Shown here: positions 28,546 to 39,000 of the stretch, piece by piece | Numbering within the stretch: position 1 is the first letter of the stretch | Layout of the letters: every line of letters starts with the position of its first letter | DNA from: Sphingorhabdus lacus | Lineage (GTDB): Bacteria > Pseudomonadota > Alphaproteobacteria > Sphingomonadales > Sphingomonadaceae | Direction: 5' to 3' | DNA: 64,000 nt | Assembly: GCF_009768975.1 (NCBI RefSeq) | Contig: NZ_CP035733.1 | Span: forward strand, 2,294,001-2,358,000 | The notes under the pieces: model-generated | Databases searched by the model: none | Told to the model about the DNA's origin: nothing | Seen by the model: only the letters and a program-made list of their open reading frames with translations | Made by a program: the position numbers and the translations under genes

Positions 28546-29730
28546 TCAATTTGCTGGATTCAGGCCTGTTGCGTCCGCCGCGTTATAATAGCGGGTAATG
28601 AGATCGTGCTCGGCAGCTGTCAAATGCGGATTCCAAACGTCGAAGATCAGAACCACACGTAACTCGTCACTATTGTTCCAAGCCTCATGCTCGATCGTGT
28701 CATCAAATGCAAAAGCCTCGCCTTCACACCATTCCCGCGTTTCGCCACCCACCCGAAAACCGCAGTCTACAGGTACGATCAAAGGTAAATGGATGATCGC
28801 CCGCGTGTTCGTAACACCCGTGTGCGGAGGAATGCGTGTGCGGGGTTTGAGTAACGAGAAAAAGGCGCTGGGCGATCTTCCCGGGATATGAGCGGACGGC
28901 AGAGATGCCAAAGCTGCTGCGGTCTTTGGACAACGGTCGAGTACCGGCAAATTCGGCTTGCCATATTCCCATAAAAAGCAGGCGCCCCAATCCAGTGAAT
29001 GATCCAAGGGCGACCATTTATTGTCCGGAATCCCGCTATCCATGCGCACATAGGGACGCAGCGTGTCTCCTGGATCAGCGTGCAATGCCAGAAATTCTTC
29101 TCGAATATCCGCAGTTGCAGCCTCGACCTCCGGCATCCACGTAAAATGACGTCGGTCAAAAAATTCATCAGCTGGAAGGAAAGGATAGTAGAGGCCTTCG
29201 CATTGGTTGAAATAGGTACGTCGCCGTCCCAAGGCGAGATCCACAAAAGCGCCGCTTCGACGCTTCTCAGTTTCATCCATAGTAAGCTGGAATGGTTGTA
29301 ACTCGCTTTCAACCGCCGAGGCGATCCGTGCCATTGCATTTTCAACGAATGCACGTCCGACCGACAAAGCGTCGCCCACTGCAGGCGGCAATTCTCCCGC
29401 CTGTGCGGCCAGTTGCAGCACAGCTTGCCATGCCTCTAAGGCTTCGGCTTCCTCTAGGCGGCGTTGGTGCAGCTCTGCCTTCCTAAGCCATGCCATAAAA
29501 TCCACCCGGTCGACGCTTATCGCCGCCTCTAGTGCCTGTAACTCCCCGGCATCATTGCCTTGAGCACGTCGGGCAGCGGCGACATTGCGCCATAAAGCGC
29601 TTGCTGCAGAATCATGTCCCACAGCCTCGACAAAAAGGCGCTCTGCCTCGGCAAAGCTTTGTGCACGCAGAGCCTGCATTCCGGCGCTGTTCAGTCGGGC
29701 CGCTTCGGCCGGCGGTGTTTTCTGGTCCAT
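28546..29730 (-). CDS. TPR plus Asp/Asn beta-hydroxylase domain protein
   Basis: About 394 residues, cytosolic. The N-terminal 130 residues are TPR-like helices (LNSAGMQALRAQSFAEAERLFVEAVGHDSAASALWRNVAAA). The C-terminal domain is of the AspH/LpxO type: PHTGVTNTRAIIHLPLIVP holds the first His, GEAFAFDDTIEHEAWNNSDELRVVLIFDVW the second His and the 2-oxoglutarate-binding Arg, in an iron/2-oxoglutarate dioxygenase fold. Substrate could be a protein Asp/Asn or a lipid. Start ATG chosen for GGGA upstream. Divergent from a sulfotransferase-like gene, 50 bp apart, in a block with two receptors. Confidence 0.88.
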   Translation of the reverse strand: MDQKTPPAEAARLNSAGMQALRAQSFAEAERLFVEAVGHDSAASALWRNVAAARRAQGNDAGELQALEAAISVDRVDFMAWLRKAELHQRRLEEAEALEAWQAVLQLAAQAGELPPAVGDALSVGRAFVENAMARIASAVESELQPFQLTMDETEKRRSGAFVDLALGRRRTYFNQCEGLYYPFLPADEFFDRRHFTWMPEVEAATADIREEFLALHADPGDTLRPYVRMDSGIPDNKWSPLDHSLDWGACFLWEYGKPNLPVLDRCPKTAAALASLPSAHIPGRSPSAFFSLLKPRTRIPPHTGVTNTRAIIHLPLIVPVDCGFRVGGETREWCEGEAFAFDDTIEHEAWNNSDELRVVLIFDVWNPHLTAAEHDLITRYYNAADATGLNPAN

Positions 29731-29780
29731 CGCTGTCCCACTTGCCATTTACAGGGACAAACGGCAAGGTCCCCGACATC

Positions 29781-30797
29781 ATGGCATTGAACGCGCTCGA
29801 ACCGATTTTGGCCAATGGCGAATGGCTTGCGCATCGCTATGATGCGGAAGCCGACACTTATCACTTGCGCCATCTCACCCGTGAAGTCCAGGATGCAGCG
29901 ACATTTTTGACAGACGATTATTTGGGCGCAGAGTCTAAGCCTGTCGTTGTTCTTAGACATGACGCGATGCAGTTGGTTTCCAAAAATAACGGTCTGCACT
30001 TCATCATCCATTCGGCCTTCTGCGCTTCGACCCTTTTGGCCAAGGGGTTCAATCTTCCTGGGCTGTCCATGGGTTTGAAAGAACCGGTCCTTCTCAACGA
30101 TATTGTTGGTTATCGCCGACGCGGGGCACCTTCCTCTGCGGTAGCCGAACGATTGGATCACGCACTGCATATGCTGGCACGTCCAATCGGCAACGATCAT
30201 ACCGTTATTATAAAACCGTCCAATGTGTTCAATGCCTTGATGCCAGTCACCCTTGCTATGCGTCCGAACAGCAATGCAGTTTTGCTCCACGCACCTCTTC
30301 CTGTTTTCCTTGTTTCCGTTGCCCGCAAAGGTCTTTGGTGTCGATTATGGTGCCGCGAATTGCTGGAAGGTTTACTGACCGACGGCCTAGTCGATCTGGG
30401 ATTTGAGCCCGCCGATTTTTTCCGCCAATCGGATCTGCAAATCGCGGCCGTTGGCTGGCTAGCGCAGCAGCATTTATTTCGACAGCTAGCGGACAAATAT
30501 GGCCCGACCCGTATCGCGACACTGGATAGTGAACAATTAACGCGAGACCCGCAGTCAGCCCTTATGGCTGCGGCGCGCCATTTTGGCATCGCGGTGACTG
30601 AAGCCGAGATCAAAGGCCACCCTGCATTTAGCACGCACAGCAAATTTGGTGGATCGTTTACCACCGAGGATCGCCTAGCCGAGCATGCCGCCGCACGAGC
30701 GGCCTATGGCGAAGAAATCGACACCATATTGAAATGGGCGCAGCAGGTCGCGGAAACTTCGGGCATCGACCTCAATCTGCCACATCCGTTGATTTAG
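29781..30797 (+). CDS. Sulfotransferase-like P-loop protein, atypical type
   Basis: About 338 residues. HFIIHSAFCASTLLAKGF near residue 73 is a variant of the PAPS 5'-phosphosulfate loop (normally PRSGTT), with S-T-L following a Cys. VIIKPSNVFNAL and the C-terminal TRIATLDSEQLTRDPQSALMAAARHFGI resemble the later sulfotransferase segments. Whether it transfers sulfate is unproven. The stop overlaps the stop of the convergent TPR-sulfotransferase by 4 bases. Start is the ATG in the divergent gap. Confidence 0.7.
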   Translation: MALNALEPILANGEWLAHRYDAEADTYHLRHLTREVQDAATFLTDDYLGAESKPVVVLRHDAMQLVSKNNGLHFIIHSAFCASTLLAKGFNLPGLSMGLKEPVLLNDIVGYRRRGAPSSAVAERLDHALHMLARPIGNDHTVIIKPSNVFNALMPVTLAMRPNSNAVLLHAPLPVFLVSVARKGLWCRLWCRELLEGLLTDGLVDLGFEPADFFRQSDLQIAAVGWLAQQHLFRQLADKYGPTRIATLDSEQLTRDPQSALMAAARHFGIAVTEAEIKGHPAFSTHSKFGGSFTTEDRLAEHAAARAAYGEEIDTILKWAQQVAETSGIDLNLPHPLI

Positions 30798-32380
30798 ATT
30801 TCATATCCGAATTTAACGAGCCACGGCTCCAAGATCGGCAAGACCGGTTCAAGATATTGAGCATATGGTTCCCATTGCCGCGTTCCATCATACAGGCCGC
30901 GATTGACCTGTGCCACACTCGCTGTGCTTACGCCCCGCTTTGTGGCAGTGCGGTCGAAATCGCGCACCGCTTCGCTCCATTCGAGCCCGACGAAAGCGCA
31001 CATGGCTTTTGTTTCGGTTTCAAAATCCTGCACCAATCTGTGATATTGGACAAAGTGGGCGTTTACTGGAAGGCGTTGCAAGGCCAGTTCTGTGAGACGC
31101 ATAAGCGCATCATAATGCAGAGCCGTGCGTTCCAAACTGGTATATTCGAGCGTTCCGCTGCTCATGGCAAAGTTTGTACGGAAGCAACTCCAAACAACAT
31201 CGCGCGGATCGCGCCGCATGACCAAAATACGCGCATCAGGAAATAGCCGCGCAATGAATGGCAATCTTGTTGCTTTCAGAGGGTCCATATCCACAAAGCA
31301 GGGCGAACCTGCAGGAACAACTGAAGCGACAACTTTGTCCCAATAAGCCTTCCGGTATTGCGCCAAATCTGAAGCGTCTAATTCGGAAAAGCGCTTCAAG
31401 CCTTCCGCGATTTGGCTGGCGTTACCCGCGATAAACTCAATATCGGCATCGTAAAGAGTTGGGCGCTCTTCAAGAGCTGCAACACCGGGTAACGACGCGA
31501 GGATATTTTCGACCAAAGTTGTACCGGAACGAGGGTAACCGATCAAAAATACATGGCGTTGGGCTGCGTGCGCTGGCTGATCGCCATTCGCTTTTTGCCA
31601 AGCACCTTCATCAATGGGAGCCAAACCTGTAAGCAAGGCCTCGACGAAAGCCCGATTATCCAAATTTCCCGTGGTTCGATTTTCGTGGATGGCGGCGAAA
31701 TCGGCATTTGATGCTGAAAAATGACGAAACGCCCCGGCATGGTCTGACTTGTGGTGGCAAACATCTCCCATTTGCGAATGCGCAATGCTTCGCTCGAGAC
31801 TTGGATAACTTAGCCGCGGGATGAGTCCGTCCAGCAGAGCTCGCGCCTTTTCTAGCGCGCCGGAACGCAATTCAGCACGCGCCAGTGCGTTAGTGGCGAC
31901 CGCGTGGGTGGGGTCGATTGCCAATGCGCGTTGCGCATGTTCGCGGGCAGTTTCAGCATCCCCTTCACGTGCCGCTAGCGATGCAAGGCCTGCATGCGCT
32001 GATGGATTATGGGGGGCGAGTTGCGTGGCCTTTCCAAAACTGTCCCGGGCCATTGCACTCGACCCGCCGGCGGCCAAAATTGCACCGCGCTCCAGCCATG
32101 CATCTGCATAATCGGGGTAGTGACGAATGGCCTCGTCACATGCCAGCACGGCTTCGCGGTTCCTGTCTTGATTGCGGTAATGGATAGCCAAGCTGGTAAG
32201 CGTGGACGGGTTACCAGGTTCAAGCGATAGGGCATGCTGGAATAATGCGTCCGCTTTGGCAAACTCACCGCGCGCCGAATGAGCCAATGCAACGATAGCA
32301 TGGTCATAGGCGTCCCCTATTCCGCGGACCAGAGCGGTTTGGGATAGTGCCGCAGCGGCTTCGAGATCGGAGCTAATCAC
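30794..32380 (-). CDS. TPR repeat sulfotransferase
   Basis: 528 residues from a GTG. Residues 1-260 are tandem TPR helices (DAYDHAIVALAHSARGEFAKADALFQHALSLEPGNPS and repeats). The catalytic domain starts at VFLIGYPRSGTTLVENILASLPG, with the PAPS-binding loop GYPRSGTT at 281-288, and continues with ILVMRRDPRDVVWSCFRTNF, the 3'-phosphate-binding segment. Typical of bacterial TPR-sulfotransferase proteins that often lie beside TonB-dependent receptors; a secreted or surface substrate is suspected but unknown. It follows receptor 1 on the same strand beyond a terminator hairpin. Confidence 0.88.
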   Translation of the reverse strand: MISSDLEAAAALSQTALVRGIGDAYDHAIVALAHSARGEFAKADALFQHALSLEPGNPSTLTSLAIHYRNQDRNREAVLACDEAIRHYPDYADAWLERGAILAAGGSSAMARDSFGKATQLAPHNPSAHAGLASLAAREGDAETAREHAQRALAIDPTHAVATNALARAELRSGALEKARALLDGLIPRLSYPSLERSIAHSQMGDVCHHKSDHAGAFRHFSASNADFAAIHENRTTGNLDNRAFVEALLTGLAPIDEGAWQKANGDQPAHAAQRHVFLIGYPRSGTTLVENILASLPGVAALEERPTLYDADIEFIAGNASQIAEGLKRFSELDASDLAQYRKAYWDKVVASVVPAGSPCFVDMDPLKATRLPFIARLFPDARILVMRRDPRDVVWSCFRTNFAMSSGTLEYTSLERTALHYDALMRLTELALQRLPVNAHFVQYHRLVQDFETETKAMCAFVGLEWSEAVRDFDRTATKRGVSTASVAQVNRGLYDGTRQWEPYAQYLEPVLPILEPWLVKFGYEI

Positions 32381-32432
32381 AGATGGACTAGGCTCATTGG
32401 GTGCCGGGTTGTCAAGTGGGCTTCAGGTAAAA

Positions 32433-32462
32433 GAAGGGGCGGACATCGCTGCCCGTCCCTTC
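32433..32462 (-). terminator. Terminator of TonB receptor 1
   Basis: GAAGGGGCGG and CCGTCCCTTC form a 10-base stem with one G-T pair, 21 bases after the receptor stop. The reverse strand then reads TTTTACC. It is a diverged copy of the terminator after receptor 2. Confidence 0.7.
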
Positions 32463-32483
32463 GTTATTTCACATCTTACCGAA

Positions 32484-35400
32484 TTAGAAAGTCAACTTGG
32501 CTGCGACGCCAAAACGGCGGCCCAACGCGTCATATGTCGACGGGAAGACATTACCGCTGTTAAATGCGGTCGAACCGATCGTATTACCTACCAGCTTAGG
32601 TTTGTTGTCCAAAAGATTCTGGATGGTGAAGGTGAACGAGAAATTGTCGCTCGCATTCCATCGAGCTGTCAGGTCGAAATAGTGCTCGGCACCAATCCGG
32701 CGGAAGCCTTCTTCGACCAGGCAACCGCCTTCATCGGTCGTTTCAAAGTTAGGACAGCCTTGAAAGCCTGGTTTTCCAATCTGTGCCAGATTGATCGGCA
32801 ACAACACACCTGCGTCATTTCGGTTAGCTGCGTCTGCTGCGGCGCGTTCAGCCTCAAGTTGGGCAGGTTCATATTGAACGGCATCCATCCAGCGCCACAA
32901 GAAGGAAAGGTCGACATCCTTATATCCAAAAGTTACTCGGGTCGACGTTTGAAATTCGGGTTGAATGGATCCCGTGAATGAGCAGTTGACCGAGTAGAAA
33001 CCCACACATTCGCGGTTCAAAGAGCCTGGATCGCTGGGGTTTGCGTTGAATTTTGATGAGCGTGTCCAGTTCCCAACGAACGACAGCGTGAGGTCGGCGG
33101 CGCCGATATTTCCCTTCCAATTCGCCAGAAGATCGAAACCGTCGGTGGCCAATTTGCCTAGATTGTTCGTCGGACCAAATAGCCCGCCTGTGGTTGCAGG
33201 ATCGCCATCAAGGCCGCCTGTGAGGGGGTTGCGGCGGATATTTGTACACGCCGCGCTTGTCGCGCTTGATGCCGAAATAGCGCCGAAACAAGCCGCGATA
33301 ATATCCCCCGGCAACGCTGTACCGATCACGCTGTCGATCTTGATGTTGTAATAATCAAGCGACACGTTGAAACCGGGAACGAAGTCCGGCTGGTACACAA
33401 AACCAAGGGTCAGCGTATCGGCCTTTTCCGGCTTCAGGTCCAGATTGCCTCCAACGGTAAGATTGGCCTGCCCTGCTGTCGGGTTCGTGATCGAACCGAT
33501 GGACCCGACAGGCGCACCCTGTGCAATACAGATGGCCCGCAAATTCGCGTTGGATGTCGGCGCCGCACCAGCGCAGGGATCGATGGAAAGATTGGTAAGT
33601 CCAACGGTCTGCGGCGTGAACAGCTCCCCGATATTTGGTGCACGGACCGCACGGCTATAGTTTCCGCGGAACTTCAACGATTCCACAGGTTCCCAACTAC
33701 CCCCCGCTTTCCAGGTGGTGGTCTGGTTCTGCGACGTCGCACCCTTGACCGTATAGGATGAGTAGCGAAGACCAGCGTCCAATGTCAGGCTGTGAAACAT
33801 CGGCTTGTCTTCAACGATCGGCGCGATGATTTCCCCGAACGCTTCATAGACACTGTAATTGCCGTCAATATTGGGCGCTGCGCCGCCAGCACCACCCAGT
33901 TCACCCGGGGTTTGCGCGAGCAAATCGGATGATTGGGTCGCGCCATATTCACGAAATTCACCACCAACAGCAAAGCCGACCGCTTCAGATGCCCACGGCG
34001 ACGCAAAGCCCGCATCACCCGAGATCGTTCCACGCACCTGCGCCAGCGTCGTGCGTACTATGGTCGTCGAATCGGCGGTCAGGAATGCCGCCATTTCGGG
34101 GGTAATCGAACCTTCAGGTCCGAAGAGATTGACCGGAACGCAGCCGTTGGATGAATTTTGGCACGACGTCGCGCTGTCTGCCAATGCCGCCTGACGAAAG
34201 CGCGATTGCAGCGTGAAATTCTTGATAGCCTGCGCATTTTCCGATTCGCCATAGGCGCCACTGATGTCCCAATCGATGCTGTCCGATATGGCGCCGCGAA
34301 GGCCCAAGCGGTAATCGAAGACGGTGGTCACATAGTTTGAAATACGCGGACCTACCTCTGGCGTCCGGCGATTAAGGGTAATGGCAGGATTTGGATCGAA
34401 ACCTTCTTTTGCAGCCAATATCCCGTCATTGTTTACGTCGAATGCGACGAAGCCACCCAAACCGATTTCGCGATAGTTCGGATCCGAACGTCCCGTAGCT
34501 GTTGCGGCTGCAGCGCATTGCGCGGGCGTAAACCGCGGCGTGTAAATGTCTTCACGCGGGTTGACGTCAAATGCACAAAACTGGTTCCGCAATGTTGCGG
34601 GCAAAAACGGATTGTTCAGATTGATATTTACAGATCCGCCAAATGCACCTGAAGGTGCAATAATCGTGTCGACGGTATTTTTGGAGAACATACCGCGCGT
34701 GTACACCTCCACCGCATCCGAAATTTCATAGTTCGCCTGGGCGAATATGTTGAAACGCTTGAACGGAGTCTGGAACACGTTGAACGGATTGAAATTGAAC
34801 GAGGCAAAAGGCGCAACAGCTGCGCCTGCGGCATTAACCTGCCTTACGCCTCCGTTCTGTACGGTCGGATCGACGCTGGGAAGCCCCGTAGCAGGGTCTA
34901 ACGGACGAGTGCCAGAAAAGCGTGATGGAACCGCGGTACCGGAACCGCCTGCGCCGCCTGTAAAGCTGCTGATCTGTTCAAACGAAAAATCACGGTCGCC
35001 CTGGAATACCGGATCAGCCTGCTGATAACCGATCGAGAGAACGGCGTTGCCGCGACCATCGTCGAAATTGCCGCCCACCGTGGCATCGATGCGGAATGTG
35101 TGGCCATCGCTTTTCTCGGTCAACTGGCTGCCGCCGGAAATTTCAGCACCCGCGAAATCTTTGCGCGTGATGAAGTTGACAACACCGGTGATCGCGTCCG
35201 CACCATAAGTGGTCACAGCCGCGCCTGTCAGGGCATCAACGCGTTCAACAAGAGCGAGCGGAACATTGTTCAAGTCGACACGCCCTTGCAGGTCGGCCGG
35301 TACAATGCGCTGGCCATCCAGCAGAACAATATTGCGTTCCGAACCCAAGCCGCGAAGGTCGACATAGGATGCACCGGCATTACCGTTGTTGACGGCCGAA

Positions 35401-35672
35401 CCGATGCTGGGGACAACCCCAGGTAGTTCGCGCAGGACTTCTTCGGCGACGTTGGACTGGAGCAAATCGATTTCATACGCCGTGGTGGCGTTGACGGGGG
35501 TCGATTGGACAAGGTTTGGATTGCGGATCAGCGATCCTGTCACAACGATTTCGCCTGCGCTGTCTTCTTCGTCGGCAGCTTCCTGCGCGAATGATGGCGT
35601 CGACAGCAATGCCAGGCCGATAGCAAGCGGGGCTGCCGCATATCTCAATTTGTAGGTGCGTGTAGTTTTCAC
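32484..35672 (-). CDS. TonB-dependent receptor 1 (with EF-hand-like insertion)
   Basis: About 1062 residues. Start GTG chosen because AAGGGA sits 6 bases upstream and the same arrangement recurs in receptor 2. Signal peptide (YAAAPLAIGLALLSTPSFAQ), plug domain with EIVVTGSLI, LRELPGVVPSIGS, NIVLLDGQRI and GADAITGVVNFITRKDFAG, and a long beta-barrel ending RRFGVAAKLTF with terminal Phe for Bam insertion. Imports a bulky substrate using TonB energy; ligand unknown. It has about 28 residues absent from its paralogue, including DVNNDGILAAKE (34404-34439), a perfect EF-hand-type calcium loop in an extracellular-loop-like region. Confidence 0.95.
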   Translation of the reverse strand: MKTTRTYKLRYAAAPLAIGLALLSTPSFAQEAADEEDSAGEIVVTGSLIRNPNLVQSTPVNATTAYEIDLLQSNVAEEVLRELPGVVPSIGSAVNNGNAGASYVDLRGLGSERNIVLLDGQRIVPADLQGRVDLNNVPLALVERVDALTGAAVTTYGADAITGVVNFITRKDFAGAEISGGSQLTEKSDGHTFRIDATVGGNFDDGRGNAVLSIGYQQADPVFQGDRDFSFEQISSFTGGAGGSGTAVPSRFSGTRPLDPATGLPSVDPTVQNGGVRQVNAAGAAVAPFASFNFNPFNVFQTPFKRFNIFAQANYEISDAVEVYTRGMFSKNTVDTIIAPSGAFGGSVNINLNNPFLPATLRNQFCAFDVNPREDIYTPRFTPAQCAAAATATGRSDPNYREIGLGGFVAFDVNNDGILAAKEGFDPNPAITLNRRTPEVGPRISNYVTTVFDYRLGLRGAISDSIDWDISGAYGESENAQAIKNFTLQSRFRQAALADSATSCQNSSNGCVPVNLFGPEGSITPEMAAFLTADSTTIVRTTLAQVRGTISGDAGFASPWASEAVGFAVGGEFREYGATQSSDLLAQTPGELGGAGGAAPNIDGNYSVYEAFGEIIAPIVEDKPMFHSLTLDAGLRYSSYTVKGATSQNQTTTWKAGGSWEPVESLKFRGNYSRAVRAPNIGELFTPQTVGLTNLSIDPCAGAAPTSNANLRAICIAQGAPVGSIGSITNPTAGQANLTVGGNLDLKPEKADTLTLGFVYQPDFVPGFNVSLDYYNIKIDSVIGTALPGDIIAACFGAISASSATSAACTNIRRNPLTGGLDGDPATTGGLFGPTNNLGKLATDGFDLLANWKGNIGAADLTLSFVGNWTRSSKFNANPSDPGSLNRECVGFYSVNCSFTGSIQPEFQTSTRVTFGYKDVDLSFLWRWMDAVQYEPAQLEAERAAADAANRNDAGVLLPINLAQIGKPGFQGCPNFETTDEGGCLVEEGFRRIGAEHYFDLTARWNASDNFSFTFTIQNLLDNKPKLVGNTIGSTAFNSGNVFPSTYDALGRRFGVAAKLTF

Positions 35673-35909
35673 GGTATATCCCTTCATAAGCTTTTGGGTC
35701 GCGCAGACGCGCGTCACGCGCCTGCGAGTTACAATTGCAAAGCTTGTTGATGCCCCGGAACTTCTGCTTAATCTGCACGCGTCGGGCACGCGGCAAGGCG
35801 TAGGTTACGCCTCCGGAACGAGGGTTCTTTGACCCAATTCCTTTTTCTGCACAAAGAAATTGCTAATTCACGTCAGGATATTTCAGGTCCTGTAGCATTT
35901 CTGCAACAG
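35673..35909 (-). promoter_or_regulatory. Leader and promoter region of receptor 1
   Basis: A gene-free 337-bp stretch between the two receptors. It shares several blocks with the leader of receptor 2: TGTAGCATTTCTGCAACAG at 35891-35909 (17 of 19 match), CAAAGAAATTGCT at 35862-35874, and a block around AAGCTTGTT and CCGGAA near 35740. The farthest block reads GTTGCA on the reverse strand, a candidate -35. A leader of about 200 nt leaves room for post-transcriptional control. Confidence 0.5.
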
Positions 35910-35953
35910 TGGTTAATGCGGATTTGACGCATCGCCAGCCGCAAAAAGAGCAT

Positions 35954-35985
35954 AAAAAAAGGGGCGGACATTGCTGCCCGCCCCC
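35954..35985 (-). terminator. Terminator of TonB receptor 2
   Basis: On the reverse strand, GGGGGCGGGCAGCAATGTCC pairs back as GGGGCGG/CCGCCCC and runs into TTTTTTT (35954-35960). It begins 25 bases after the receptor 2 stop. A textbook rho-independent terminator, and the better preserved of the two copies. Confidence 0.88.
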
Positions 35986-36009
35986 TTTCAAATTTGGTAG
36001 TTGACCGGA

Positions 36010-39000
36010 TTAGAAGGTCAGCTTGGCTGCAACGCCAAAGCGGCGGCCCAGCGCGTCGTAGGTCGACGGATAGACGTTACCGCTGTTGAACGAAGTCGCA
36101 CCGATCGTGTTACCCACAACCTTCGGCTTATTGTTCAGCAGGTTCTGGATGGTGAATGTGAACGAGAAGTTATCGCTCGCATTCCAACGTGCCGTGAGGT
36201 CGAAATAATGTTCGGCCCCAATGTTACGGAACTCAGGGTTGACCATACAGCCATCAGGGTCGGCGCCGTTCGGATCCGTGCATCCTGTAGCGTTAGCTAC
36301 GACCAAGTCATCGGCAAGTTGCTGCGGCTCAAACTGCACAGCATCAGTCCAACGCCACAAGAACGACAGATCAACGTCCTCAAAGCCAAAAGTTGCGCGG
36401 GTCGAAGTCTGGAACTCAGGCTGAATTGAACCCGTGAAAGAGCAATTGACGCTGTAGTAACCTACGCACTCTCGGTTCAATCCGCCGGGGCGCGATTGAA
36501 ATTTCGACGAGTTCGTCCAGTTACCAACAAAAGCGAGCGAAAGATCAGCAAATCCGATGTCACCCTTCCAATTAGCCAACAAGTCGATCCCATCCGTTTT
36601 CAACTTACCTTGGTTGGTGATAGGGCCAAAGAGACCTGCCGTAGTTGCCGGGTCGCCATCTAAGCCCCCCGTAATCGGATTACGACGAATTACAGTACAA
36701 TCCGCGCTTGTTGCGCTAGCTGCAGTGATTGTTCCAAAGCAGGCACCGATCAAATCACCCGGTAACGCCGCACCAATAACATCCTTTATTTTGATGTTAT
36801 AATAATCGAGCGACATACTGAATCCGGGTATGAAATCGGGTTGGAATACCGCACCCAGCGTCAACGTATCTGCAGTTTCCGGTGAGAGATTAATACTTCC
36901 AAACGTAGTAATATTTGCTTGGGCAGCAGTTGGATTGGTGATCGACCCTATCGAACCCACCGGAGCGCCTTGAGCAATACAAATAGCACTGAGGTTAGGA
37001 TTGAGAGTCGGTGCCGCACCGGAGCATGGATCGATCGCCAAATTAGTCAGACCGACGGTTGCCGGAAAGTACAATTCGTTGATATTCGGCGCACGGACAG
37101 CGCGACTATAGTTGCTGCGAATCTTCAACGATTCTACTGGCTCCCAACTTCCGCCGACTTTCCATGTCCAAGTGTCATTTTTCGGACTGCCTGCGGCGTT
37201 GACCTTGTATGAAGAATAACGCAGCCCTGCTTCAAGTGTAAGACTGTGGAACAATGGCTTGTCCGAAACAATCGGTGCAATGATTTCACCGAATGCTTCA
37301 TAAACGTCATAACCACCATCGATATTAGGCGCTGCACCGCCTGCACCACCGAGTTCTCCGGGCGTACGAGCTAACAAATCTGAAGATTGAGTCGCTCCGT
37401 ATTTGCGATATTCACCGCCGACGGCGAAGCCAACAGCTTCCCCAGCCCAAGGCGCAGTAAATCCAATGTCACCCGAAATTGTACCGCGCACTTGCGCAAG
37501 TGTAGTACGTACTACGGTACTCGAATCGGCAGTCAAAAATGCCGCCATTGCTGGCGTGATCGAACCTTCTGGACCGAACAGATTAACAGGCACACATCCT
37601 GCGGTAGCAGTTTGACATGTCGTTGTATTGTCAGCCAATGTCGCTTGACGGAATCGCGATTGAAGCGTGTAATTTTTGATTGTCTGCACATTTTCAGACT
37701 CGCCATATGCTCCGCTGATATCCCAGTCGATGCTTTCGGAGATGCTGCCACGTGCGCCGATACGGTAATCGAAGATTGTGGTCTGGTAGTTTGAAATACG
37801 TGGACCGACTTCCGAAGTTCGGCGATTCAGCGTAACTGTAACTTCGCGGTAATTCGGATCCGTACGACCGGTTGCAGTCGCCGCCGCCGCACATTGCGCG
37901 GGAGTAAACCGTGGAGTGTAGAGACCCGAAGCGACAGTCGATGTGTTGAATGCGCAGAATTGGTTGCGCAATGTCGACGGCAGATAGGGGTTGTTCAGGT
38001 TGATCGTCACGGTTCCGCCAAACGAGCCCGACGGTGCGATAATGGTATCGACAGTATTCTTAGAGAACATGCCCCGTGTATAAATCTCAACGGCATCAGA
38101 GATTTCATAATTGCCTTGGGCAAATATATTGAAGCGCTTGAACGGCGTCTGGAAAATATTGAACGGATTGAAGTTGAATGTTTGGAACGTTGGTACAGCT
38201 GCTCCCGATGCGTTGACCTGCCGCACGCCACCATTCGCAACCGTGGGGTCAATGCTGGGCAGTCCGGTTAGTGGGTCAATCGGCCGCGTGCCTGAAAAAC
38301 GCGAAGGTATTGATGTCCCCGAACCGGCTGTGCCGCCTGTATAACTGCTGATTTGGAAATTCGCGAAATCACGGTCGCCTTGATAAATAGGATCCGACTG
38401 CTGGTAGCCTATCGACAAGACCGCATTACCGCGGCCATCATCAAAGTTACCACCAACAGTTGCGTCGATACGAACAGTGTGTCCGTCACCCTTTTCGGTC
38501 AGCTGCGTACCGGCCGAAATTTCAACGCCTGCAAAATCCTTGCGGGTGATGAAGTTGACAACACCCGTGATAGCGTCTGCACCGTAAGTGGTCACAGCCG
38601 CACCGGTCAGGGCGTCAACGCGCTCAACCAGAGCGAGCGGAATGTTGTTCAAGTCGACGCGGCCAAGCAAACCCGAAGGTGCAATGCGCTGTCCGTCGAG
38701 CAGAACGATGTTACGGATCGAACCCAGACCACGAAGGTCGACATAAGATGCACCACCGTTACCGTTGTTCACGGCCGAACCGATGCTGGGGACGACGCCA
38801 GGCAGTTCGCGCAGGACTTCTTCAGCAACGTTCGACTGCAGAAGATCGATTTCGTCTGCGGTCGTTGCGTTGACCGGAGTCGACTGCACGAGGTTGGGGT
38901 TCTGAATCAGCGAACCGGTAACAACGATTTCACCGGCTGGCTCTTCTTCGTCAGCTGCATCTTGCGCGAATGACGGCGTCGAGATCAACGCCAGACCGAT

